Of a stretch of DNA of 5,649 bases, positions 1 to 5,649 are shown piece after piece. The DNA is taken from assembly GCA_003731675.1 (NCBI GenBank), contig RCNQ01000130.1, forward strand, positions 1 through 5,649, written 5' to 3'. A program made the position numbers and the translations under genes. Below the pieces are notes generated by a model. It was not told the origin of the DNA. It searched no databases and saw nothing but the letters and a program-made list of their open reading frames with translations. The DNA comes from Bacteroidetes/Chlorobi group bacterium ChocPot_Mid. Its GTDB lineage: Bacteria > Bacteroidota > Ignavibacteria > Kapaibacteriales > UBA2268. Every line of letters begins with the position of its first letter. Position 1 is the first letter of the stretch.

Positions 1-46
1 ATTTGAAAATGGGAAATAAATTATTTTAAACATCATATTGTAAAAA

Positions 47-1021
47 ATGAAGAAATATAATATAGCTATCTTAGGTGCGACAGGGCTTGTTGGCAGGACA
101 ATGCTCAAAGTTTTAGAAGAAAGAGATTTTCCTGTCAAGGAATTGAGACTTCTTGCTTCAGAAAGAAGTGCAGGAAGAAAACTTAAATTTAAAAATGAAG
201 AATTAGAAGTTCATGCTGTTAAAGAAAATTCGTTTGAAGGTATTGATATAACTTTGTTTTCTCCCGGAAAAACAGCAAGCAAATTTTGGGCTCCTGTTGC
301 CATAAAAAGCGGATGTATTGTCATTGACAATAGTTCTGCGTGGAGAATGAATCCCGAAATTCCCTTAATTGTTCCTGAAGTCAATCCGCATGTACTGAAA
401 AATTACAGAGGTATTATTGCCAATCCAAACTGCTCGACAATACAAATGGTTGTAATATTAAATGAAATAAAAAAGCATTTTGGATTAAGACGTGTCGTTG
501 TCTCTACTTATCAATCAATAAGCGGTGCAGGACAAAAGGGAATTGATAAATTACTAAGTGAACTCGAAGGAAACCCAAATAACGATAAACACAAAATAGC
601 TTTTAATCTAATGTTTCACGACATTTCAACTTTTAGCGGTCATTCCGAAGAAGAAATAAAGATGATAAATGAAACAAGGAAAATCCTCGAAATGCCGGAT
701 TTACCGATTTCTGTAACTTGTGTCAGACTGCCAATACTTGGTGGACACGGTGAATCTCTTAACATTCAAACTGAAAAAAGTTGCTCTGTCGAAGATTTAA
801 GAAATGTTTTTAGTAATGCAAAAGGTGTTGTTCTGTTAGATAGCCCACTCGAACAAGAATATCCAACTCCGGCAATCTGTAATGGAAAAGATGAATGCTT
901 TGTCGGAAGAATTAGGAAAGATGATGCTTTTGAAAATGGCTTTTACCTTTGGATTTGTGCTGATAACGTTAGGAAAGGTGCCGCAACCAATGCTGTCCAG
1001 ATTGCCGAGTTATTTATTTGA
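47..1021 (+). CDS. asd: Aspartate-semialdehyde dehydrogenase
   Basis: This cytoplasmic enzyme reduces 4-phospho-L-aspartate to L-aspartate-4-semialdehyde with NADPH, the branch point to lysine/diaminopimelate, threonine and methionine. The 324-residue product is close to the family's usual 330-370. Seen in the sequence: an N-terminal Rossmann loop GATGLVG (residues 10-16), SSAWR (96-100), the catalytic cysteine C129 in NPNCSTIQ (126-133), the SISGAGQKG segment (157-165), R227 in VRLPI, the general-base histidine H234 in GGHGES, and the C-terminal DNVRKGAATNAVQIAE stretch (306-321) that completes the cofactor domain. All expected catalytic residues are present, so it should be active. The ATG at 47 puts the Rossmann loop at the normal distance from the N-terminus. 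No Shine-Dalgarno is visible upstream, which is common in Bacteroidota. The next gene starts 20 nt downstream, suggesting one transcript. The short leader (1-46) is AT-rich with no convincing promoter. Confidence 0.96.
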   Translation: MKKYNIAILGATGLVGRTMLKVLEERDFPVKELRLLASERSAGRKLKFKNEELEVHAVKENSFEGIDITLFSPGKTASKFWAPVAIKSGCIVIDNSSAWRMNPEIPLIVPEVNPHVLKNYRGIIANPNCSTIQMVVILNEIKKHFGLRRVVVSTYQSISGAGQKGIDKLLSELEGNPNNDKHKIAFNLMFHDISTFSGHSEEEIKMINETRKILEMPDLPISVTCVRLPILGGHGESLNIQTEKSCSVEDLRNVFSNAKGVVLLDSPLEQEYPTPAICNGKDECFVGRIRKDDAFENGFYLWICADNVRKGAATNAVQIAELFI

Positions 1022-1041
1022 ATATTTTAATTCTATGAATT

Positions 1042-2148
1042 ATGAGAATACTTTTCCCCGAACTTGATACTCCGTCATTACTTATTGAAAAAAGCATTCT
1101 GGAAAAAAACATAAGTGATATGCAGACACTTATGGATAAGTATAATGTAAAACTTCGTCCTCATATCAAAACCCATAAATCCCTTGAATTAGCAAAAATG
1201 CAAATCAATGCAGGTGCTGTCGGAATTGCCTGTGCAAAAGTTTCTGAAGCAATGGTTTTTGCTGATGCCGGTTTTAAAGATATTCAAATTGCTAATATCT
1301 TAATTGGTGATAAAAAGCTTGAAAATCTTTTTTATCTACAAAAAAACATTGACAAACTTTCTTGCTGTGTTGATTCAATTGATAATGCCAGAATTCTCGC
1401 AGACTTTTTCGATAATCGTAATAAAAAGATGGACGTAATGATAATTGTTGATTGTGGTTATCATCGTTGTGGCTTCAGTGATTACTCACAAATCTTAAAA
1501 CTTGCTCAATACATTAAAAAAAGAAATTCATTAAATCTGATAGGAATTACAACTCATGCAGGTCAATCTTATTCCGCACAAAGCAATGAAGAAAGATTAA
1601 ATATTGCCAGTCATGAAGGTAATCTGATGGTTCACTATGCAAATAAACTAAGAAAAGATGGTATTGCAATTCAAGATGTAACAATCGGTTCCAATCCGAC
1701 CGCAAGGGAAAGTTGCAAGGTAAAAGGTGTAACCGAAATAAGGTCAGGGAATTATATCTTCAATGACTTGATACAAGTGTCATTAGGAACAGTGAAGATT
1801 AACAGATGTGCATTAACTGTATTATCGCAGGTAATCAGTATTCCTTCAAAAACAAGAGTTATTATTGACGCAGGCAGTAAAACCTTCAGTTCTGACAAGG
1901 GTGCCCATGGTAATGAGAATCTCATTGGCTTTGGTCATATCATTGGTAAGAATGCGATTATTGAAAGACTTTCAGAGGAACATGGAATAATCAAAAGTAA
2001 TAATGAAAAATTCAAAATTGAAGAAAGATTGCGAATAATCCCCAATCATGCTTGTACCACAACTAATTCTTTCGAAAAAGCTTATATAGTTGACAGAAAT
2101 AAAGTCATAAAGGAAATTTCAATTTCTGCAAGAGGGAAAATCAAATAG
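1042..2148 (+). CDS. D-threonine aldolase / D-serine dehydratase family PLP enzyme
   Basis: This is a fold-type III (alanine racemase-like barrel) PLP enzyme of the family containing D-threonine aldolase, D-serine dehydratase (DSD1 type) and D-3-hydroxyaspartate aldolase. It should cleave or deaminate a D-beta-hydroxy amino acid in the cytoplasm. The PLP lysine is K43 in RPHIKTHKS (39-47). Other family motifs are VDCGYHRCGF (136-145), THAGQSY (171-177), the phosphate-binding GSNPT (216-220), EIRSGNYIFND (232-242) and DAGSKTFSSDKG (276-287). The C-terminal domain carries the metal-binding HxC pair, H336 and C338 in PNHACTT, and ends with ARGKIK. The 368 residues match the family. The ATG at 1042 is the first possible start, because an in-frame TGA lies at 1036-1038. 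No Shine-Dalgarno is evident. It follows asd after 20 nt on the same strand, so co-transcription is likely. Substrate choice among D-threonine, D-serine and D-3-hydroxyaspartate cannot be decided from sequence alone. Confidence 0.88.
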   Translation: MRILFPELDTPSLLIEKSILEKNISDMQTLMDKYNVKLRPHIKTHKSLELAKMQINAGAVGIACAKVSEAMVFADAGFKDIQIANILIGDKKLENLFYLQKNIDKLSCCVDSIDNARILADFFDNRNKKMDVMIIVDCGYHRCGFSDYSQILKLAQYIKKRNSLNLIGITTHAGQSYSAQSNEERLNIASHEGNLMVHYANKLRKDGIAIQDVTIGSNPTARESCKVKGVTEIRSGNYIFNDLIQVSLGTVKINRCALTVLSQVISIPSKTRVIIDAGSKTFSSDKGAHGNENLIGFGHIIGKNAIIERLSEEHGIIKSNNEKFKIEERLRIIPNHACTTTNSFEKAYIVDRNKVIKEISISARGKIK

Positions 2149-2153
2149 AATAA

Positions 2154-2226
2154 AGAAAATCCGGCAGGTTTTGACTAATTTTCTTCTTGAAGGAGCTTGA
2201 AAAAATTTCGACCTACCGGATTTCCT
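2154..2226 (-). repeat. Imperfect inverted repeat in the convergent junction, possible terminator
   Basis: The 16-nt arms at 2154-2169 and 2211-2226 (core AAATCCGGCAGGT against ACCTACCGGATTT) enclose a 41-nt spacer. Read as plus-strand RNA there are two A-C mismatches (2156/2224 and 2165/2215). Read as minus-strand RNA both become G-U wobbles, giving 16 unbroken pairs. The element begins 17 nt after the stop of the minus-strand lipoprotein gene and 5 nt after the stop of the plus-strand PLP enzyme. In the minus direction the distal arm contains TTTTCT and is followed by TTATTC, a weak U-rich tail. A smaller CTTC/GAAG hairpin (2183-2192) lies within the spacer. It may serve as a terminator for the lipoprotein gene, or for both converging genes, but the long loop is not canonical. 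A dispersed palindromic repeat is an equally fair reading. Confidence 0.55.
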
Positions 2227-2242
2227 ATCATAATTCAAGGTA

Positions 2243-4243
2243 CTATTTTGGTTCGCCACCTGTATCTGTGTATAGTAAAATAGAGCTGTTTTTATTGGTT
2301 CCAAACAGCCAGCCAATTTTATTTGTAACAAAACAAACTTTTCTAAAATCAGCATTAGACTTTGTGAACTGGTTTACCCATGTATTACCACCATCAGTTG
2401 TATGAATTATACTTCCGGCTGTGCCACATATCCAACCTTCCTGAGAATTAATAAAGAATACATCTTGAAGTGTCCCGATTGCAGTATGTGTTTGTTCGGT
2501 AAACGTTGCACCACCATTATTTGTGAATAACAATTTCCCGTTTTCTCTTTCTCCTCCGAACACAACCCATCCAGTATTTGCATCGAGGAAATATAACGAT
2601 GCTATGCCATATTTTATTCCACTTATTGTTATTTCGTTCCAGCTAACACCGCCATCAGTAGTTTTTAATAATTTTCCGTATGATGAAATGTAGCCGGTAT
2701 TAATGTCAGCAAAGAAAACCTTGCCTAAGTAAGTATTTGAACCACTTCCTCCGGATATATCCATTTTAATCCAGTTACTTCCTCCATCTGTTGTACGATA
2801 GGATTCAGCCCCGATAACCCAACCGTAATTTGCATTTACAAAAAACACATCATTAAAATAAATTTTCTTCCCCGCAACATCAACTTCATTCCAGTTTGCA
2901 CCACCATCATTCGTATAATATACTTTTGAGCCGGCAATCCAACCATTATTCTCATCAATCATAAAAATAGCTCTCATTGACATTGAGTCCTGTCCACTAC
3001 CAAAATCCTTTTGCTTTGACCAGTTAACACCACCATCATCAGTTCGGTATATACCATCAGCTAAAAACCAACCTGTTGTTGCATTTACAAATTGAAAATC
3101 CTGACCATATTTTCCTGTCAAATCTCCTATCTGTGACCAACCACTGACTAAATTTGGGTCAATTGTTATGACCAAATCACCTACATTTTTTGTCTGTCCG
3201 TTTGCTTCAGAGGTAAACTCTAAAGGAGTACTATAAAAACCTGCATAATAGGCAACAATTGAAATCTGAGCATTTGCCTTAACTCTGATAAACTCAAAAG
3301 TTCCGTCATCATCACAATGTCCTTGACCACCACCGGCAAAATCAACACCAGAAATTTTTACCCAGGCATTTCCCAAAGGATTTCCGTCCTGGTCAACAAC
3401 TCTTCCGGTTATTTGAGATAATTCATCGTATTTCATATCGCAATTGATTTTCGAAAAATGAGTTACCTGACCAACATAACTGTTCCCGACCTTATTGGCG
3501 ACACCAAATTCAATCCATTTACCTTTGTCTGTGTCGTAATGCCATAATGGAATCGAAGAAGGTGCATTAGCCGAGAGTTTTGCTGGAATGGGCATTGTTA
3601 CGGTTGCTGGTTTTCCCCCGGCTAATTGCAATTTTTCTGTGTTACTTGTTATCTCTACATCAATAAATCCATAAGACTCAATCGGTACTTCTTTACCGCT
3701 TGTCTCAACTCCCATAAATTCTCCAGGAAAAGCATCAATAAACTTTGAATCTGTCGGATTGAAGTATGTTAGTTTGACTGTGGCATTTCCGCTATAGCTA
3801 TTACCTTTTGAATCTACAAGACTGTTTGCCTGAAATTCAACAATGGCACCCGATACCGAAACAGTTGCCTTAGAATTAGTATTTATCGTTTGCACTTTTC
3901 CTACTTGAAACATAGCCGCTTCGATATAAGTCTTTTTCAGGTCGATTATTTTGACGATTTTTTGGTTAGATGCAAAATTATCCTTTGTGAAGTTAACTAA
4001 CTTCCTTGCACCTGGCGGTAAATCACTAAATGTAAATTCTCCAATGGGATTAGTGTAAGCTACTTTCCCTGAACATTCTACCTTAACACCTGAAATACCA
4101 TTACCATTTGAATCGAAGACTTTTCCTGTTAAAATTCCTTTACCAGTATCAATAGGATTATTCTCGCTTGGACCGTAGCAAGAATACATGATTGATGACA
4201 GTACTAATAAAGATACTGTCAAAAGCTTTGTCATTTTTTTCAT
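2243..4243 (-). CDS. Putative lipoprotein with CPD-regulatory-like modules and Ycf48-like seven-repeat propeller
   Basis: This is a predicted cell-envelope protein of 666 residues with no known enzymatic role. MKKMTKLL is followed by a hydrophobic stretch (about 6-20) and a candidate lipobox ending at C22 (IMYSC), so it is probably a lipoprotein. Residues ~35-115 form a carboxypeptidase-regulatory-like beta module (GKVFDSNGNGISGVKV, then GEFTFSDLPPG). Residues ~129-269 are an unassigned beta-rich segment (GAIVEF, PATVTMPIP, IPLWHYD, THFSKINCD). Residues ~279-361 are a second regulatory-like module (GRVVDQDGNPLGNAWV). Residues ~366-666 carry seven Ycf48/BNR-type repeats built on GW...T-DGG-NW, with the GW (or GY) near residues 391, 434, 474, 516, 558, 603 and 644. 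I chose the ATG at 4243 because GGAAAG precedes it by 6 nt and the signal sequence begins there. An in-frame ATG at 4288 would add 15 polar residues ahead of the signal peptide, and the ATG at 4234 is also possible. Surface binding or adhesion is an inference only. Confidence 0.87.
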   Translation of the reverse strand: MKKMTKLLTVSLLVLSSIMYSCYGPSENNPIDTGKGILTGKVFDSNGNGISGVKVECSGKVAYTNPIGEFTFSDLPPGARKLVNFTKDNFASNQKIVKIIDLKKTYIEAAMFQVGKVQTINTNSKATVSVSGAIVEFQANSLVDSKGNSYSGNATVKLTYFNPTDSKFIDAFPGEFMGVETSGKEVPIESYGFIDVEITSNTEKLQLAGGKPATVTMPIPAKLSANAPSSIPLWHYDTDKGKWIEFGVANKVGNSYVGQVTHFSKINCDMKYDELSQITGRVVDQDGNPLGNAWVKISGVDFAGGGQGHCDDDGTFEFIRVKANAQISIVAYYAGFYSTPLEFTSEANGQTKNVGDLVITIDPNLVSGWSQIGDLTGKYGQDFQFVNATTGWFLADGIYRTDDGGVNWSKQKDFGSGQDSMSMRAIFMIDENNGWIAGSKVYYTNDGGANWNEVDVAGKKIYFNDVFFVNANYGWVIGAESYRTTDGGSNWIKMDISGGSGSNTYLGKVFFADINTGYISSYGKLLKTTDGGVSWNEITISGIKYGIASLYFLDANTGWVVFGGERENGKLLFTNNGGATFTEQTHTAIGTLQDVFFINSQEGWICGTAGSIIHTTDGGNTWVNQFTKSNADFRKVCFVTNKIGWLFGTNKNSSILLYTDTGGEPK
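2246..3148 (-). repeat. Seven tandem Ycf48/BNR-like propeller repeats (coding)
   Basis: Seven degenerate repeats of 40-45 residues lie in the C-terminal half of the lipoprotein. Examples of the shared core are IYRTDDGGVNW, VYYTNDGGANW, SYRTTDGGSNW, LLKTTDGGVSW, LLFTNNGGATF and IIHTTDGGNTW. The seventh stops at LLYTDTGG, next to the stop codon. Each core is preceded by a phrase of the type N-x-x-G-W. At the DNA level the DGG codons recur as CC(A/G/T)CCATC-like words on the plus strand. This matches the Ycf48/photosystem II assembly factor type of propeller repeat, which is widespread in non-photosynthetic bacteria, so it carries no photosynthetic meaning here. Confidence 0.85.
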
Positions 4244-4249
4244 TTCATT

Positions 4250-4255
4250 CTTTCC
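4250..4255 (-). promoter_or_regulatory. Probable ribosome binding site of the lipoprotein gene
   Basis: GGAAAG on the minus strand lies 6 nt upstream of the ATG at 4243. It is the only purine-rich Shine-Dalgarno-like word near a start in this window. It supports initiation at 4243 rather than at the in-frame ATG at 4288, and that choice places the signal peptide at the very N-terminus. Confidence 0.5.
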
Positions 4256-4317
4256 ATATAATTGAGTATAATTATTAAGTAATAACACATAAAATATAAA
4301 AAGGTTGCAATTTTCTG

Positions 4318-4350
4318 AAAAAAAAACCGCATCCTTGCGAATGCGGTTTT
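4318..4350 (-). terminator. Rho-independent terminator of the T9SS cargo gene
   Basis: A perfect 10-bp stem (4323-4332 AAAACCGCAT, 4341-4350 ATGCGGTTTT) encloses an 8-nt loop. On the minus strand it is followed without a break by a run of Ts: nine consecutive As lie at 4318-4326 on the plus strand, partly inside the stem. It starts about 20 nt past the stop codon at 4371-4373, the normal position for an intrinsic terminator. It isolates the downstream lipoprotein gene, whose own promoter must lie within roughly 4244-4320. The plus-strand tail (TTTTGTATTT) is weaker, and no plus-strand gene ends here. Confidence 0.92.
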
Positions 4351-4370
4351 GTATTTATACTAAAAAACTA

Positions 4371-5649
4371 TTACTTAACAACTACTATTTGTAATTGCTC
4401 AGTATATCCATTTGTCTTTGCAACAATATAATATGTACCTGATGACAGATTTGAAGAATTTAAGTCAAATGTATATGTTCCTGGTTCAAAAGTTTTGTCA
4501 GAAACCTGTTTGACTGTTCTTCCTGCGGCATCTATAACACTAATAGCAACTTGTCTTGACATATCGCCATTTAATGTAAATTCAATCCTTGAATTTTCCG
4601 TAAACGGATTTGGAACTGCATTTACATTGAGCATCTGTGATGCCTGCAAAGCATCTTCAACACCAACTATTGCATTTGCTGTAATCGGAAGCTGAACTGC
4701 ACCTGACTTATTGTTAGAAGTTATAGTCAGATTTGTCTCAATTGATACTACTTCTGTCGGGTTGAAAGTAACTGTAACTGTTTTGTTTGCTCCGGCGGCT
4801 ACTGTGAAGGCTGTCTGGTCAATTGTGAACAATGGTGCGTAAGCTCCTGGAACGGTGATATTAGTTACGTTTAGTTCCTGATTGCCAGTATTATTAATTC
4901 TGAATGTTTTGCTGTCTGACGAACCTACACCGACATTACTAAAGCTAAGATTTTGAACACTTAGTGAAATTACAGGACCTGCTGTTGCTTGTTTACCAAT
5001 TCCTGTTACATTGACCTGTTTGATAGGTGCATTCTCTGCATTTGAATAAATTCTTATCCATGAATCATATTGAATTGCATAAGAAGGTTTGAATTGCAAA
5101 ATCAAATCGTAAGTGCTGTTTGCAGGAATCGTAAACGATTTGTTGCCTTTTACCATAAAGTTTGTAGAAAATTCATATTCTACCTCAATATCAGTGACAG
5201 TCAATGGTGATTTACCTTTATTTTCAATTGTCAGTGTTTTTTCGCTTGTCTGACCTGCTTCTGTGCTTGTAAAGCTAAGGTTTTCAGCACAGGAAATTGC
5301 AGGACCAACTCCTTGCAACCACTGCAAACACTTATTGACAAGACTGTTTCTTTCATAAGTATTTGTAATTGCCATAGGATTTAATCCCATAACTATTATC
5401 TTTGTGTCTCCAAGAGTAGAACGAATTGCAACAACAGAATCAACATTTTTAAATCTCAAAAATGGCACTGCTGTTGAACCTGTGGCTTTTAACCCAGGTG
5501 CAAGATAATTAATCAATGTGCAAGGTTGGTCAAAACCGTTACTTATCGGGTCATCTTTGTATCCAATAATATTTATTTTACCGTCACCGACACCTTGGAA
5601 TACTTGTTTTATGAACTGAACACCTACATAATTCAACATTGATTTGACA
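4371..5649 (-). CDS. T9SS-secreted protein, choice-of-anchor D-like modules and C-terminal sorting domain (5' part outside window)
   Basis: This is the C-terminal part of a secreted or surface protein exported by the type IX secretion system. The frame stays open past the ATG at 5639 to the window edge, so that ATG is not necessarily the start and the signal peptide is not seen. Numbering from that methionine: residues 1-112 are an uncertain alpha/beta region with KIIVMGLNPMAI (80-91) and an R-x-x-L-V-x-K-C-L-Q-W-L helix (97-108). Residues ~117-215 and ~224-323 are two ASPM-SPD-2-Hydin/choice-of-anchor-D-like beta modules, each opening with LSF and containing a T-x-x-(I/V)-x-N-x-G pattern and an LQFKP or VTFNP strand. 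Residues ~329-422 are the T9SS type A sorting domain, with PNPF (343-346), a G-R-x-V turn, LSSGTYYIV (398-406) and a terminal IVVVK. A strong terminator follows the stop. The protein's activity lies in the missing N-terminal part and cannot be named. Confidence 0.88.
   Translation of the reverse strand, partial: VKSMLNYVGVQFIKQVFQGVGDGKINIIGYKDDPISNGFDQPCTLINYLAPGLKATGSTAVPFLRFKNVDSVVAIRSTLGDTKIIVMGLNPMAITNTYERNSLVNKCLQWLQGVGPAISCAENLSFTSTEAGQTSEKTLTIENKGKSPLTVTDIEVEYEFSTNFMVKGNKSFTIPANSTYDLILQFKPSYAIQYDSWIRIYSNAENAPIKQVNVTGIGKQATAGPVISLSVQNLSFSNVGVGSSDSKTFRINNTGNQELNVTNITVPGAYAPLFTIDQTAFTVAAGANKTVTVTFNPTEVVSIETNLTITSNNKSGAVQLPITANAIVGVEDALQASQMLNVNAVPNPFTENSRIEFTLNGDMSRQVAISVIDAAGRTVKQVSDKTFEPGTYTFDLNSSNLSSGTYYIVAKTNGYTEQLQIVVVK

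Noticed and set aside
2..19. Possible tail of an upstream gene (FENGK then TAA at 17-19)
   Set aside because: Five codons at the window edge are not enough to distinguish a gene end from chance.
2..29. Possible Bacteroidota-type promoter ahead of asd (TTTG at 2-5, TATTTTAA at 22-29)
   Set aside because: The spacing is shorter than the usual -33/-7 arrangement, the -7 box lacks the TTTG ending, and such words are common in AT-rich DNA.
882..1067. Plus-strand open frame of 61 codons overlapping the end of asd
   Set aside because: It lies almost entirely inside asd in another frame and has no recognisable motif; a shadow frame.
1042..2148. Alanine racemase assignment for the PLP enzyme
   Set aside because: It shares the barrel fold, but the RPHIKTHK lysine motif and the C-terminal HxC metal site place it in the D-threonine aldolase/D-serine dehydratase family.
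2119..2405. Open frames on both strands across the convergent junction (2119-2355 minus, 2187-2405 plus)
   Set aside because: They read through the inverted repeat and overlap the ends of well-supported genes, and the translations show no domain. The non-coding inverted repeat explains the region better.
2246..3148. Photosystem II assembly role suggested by Ycf48-like repeats
   Set aside because: These repeats are common in secreted and envelope proteins of non-photosynthetic bacteria, and nothing else in the window relates to photosynthesis.
4282..4310. Possible promoter for the lipoprotein gene (TTGCAA, 17 nt, TGTTAT on the minus strand)
   Set aside because: Each box matches only four of six sigma-70 positions and does not fit the Bacteroidota -7 consensus. 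A promoter must exist in this interval, but its exact site is not supported.
4495..4695. Plus-strand open frame of 66 codons opposite the T9SS sorting domain
   Set aside because: It is antisense to a confidently identified domain and has no support of its own.

Overview
The window looks like part of a chromosome from an AT-rich member of the Bacteroidota/Ignavibacteria side of the FCB group. The clearest evidence is a partial minus-strand gene whose product ends in a type IX secretion (T9SS) sorting domain. Supporting signs are a lipoprotein built from carboxypeptidase-regulatory-like modules plus Ycf48-like propeller repeats, and start codons on the plus strand with no obvious Shine-Dalgarno sequence. 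This placement is inferred from protein content; no rRNA or other marker is present.

The left part (1-2148, plus strand) holds two cytoplasmic amino-acid enzymes in tandem, 20 nt apart and probably co-transcribed. The first is aspartate-semialdehyde dehydrogenase (asd), which feeds lysine/diaminopimelate, threonine and methionine synthesis. The second is a PLP- and metal-dependent fold-type III enzyme of the D-threonine aldolase / D-serine dehydratase family. Its exact substrate cannot be read from the sequence.

The right part (2243-5649, minus strand) holds two cell-envelope or secreted proteins facing the enzyme pair. A 666-residue predicted lipoprotein (4243-2243) has two CPD-regulatory-like beta modules around an unassigned beta-rich segment, followed by seven Ycf48/BNR-type repeats that probably form a seven-bladed propeller. 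Upstream of it is the 3' part of a T9SS cargo gene (4371 to beyond the window edge), with two choice-of-anchor-D/ASPM-SPD-2-Hydin-like modules and a C-terminal sorting domain. A strong intrinsic terminator at 4318-4350 separates the two, so the lipoprotein is probably its own transcription unit.

The convergent junction (2149-2242) contains a long imperfect inverted repeat. It pairs fully only in the minus-strand RNA, through two G-U wobbles. It may be a large-loop terminator or one copy of a dispersed palindromic repeat.

I see no RNA gene, CRISPR array, insertion sequence, origin or defence system. Most of the window is ordinary; the points worth a second look are the strand-asymmetric inverted repeat and the architecture of the lipoprotein.
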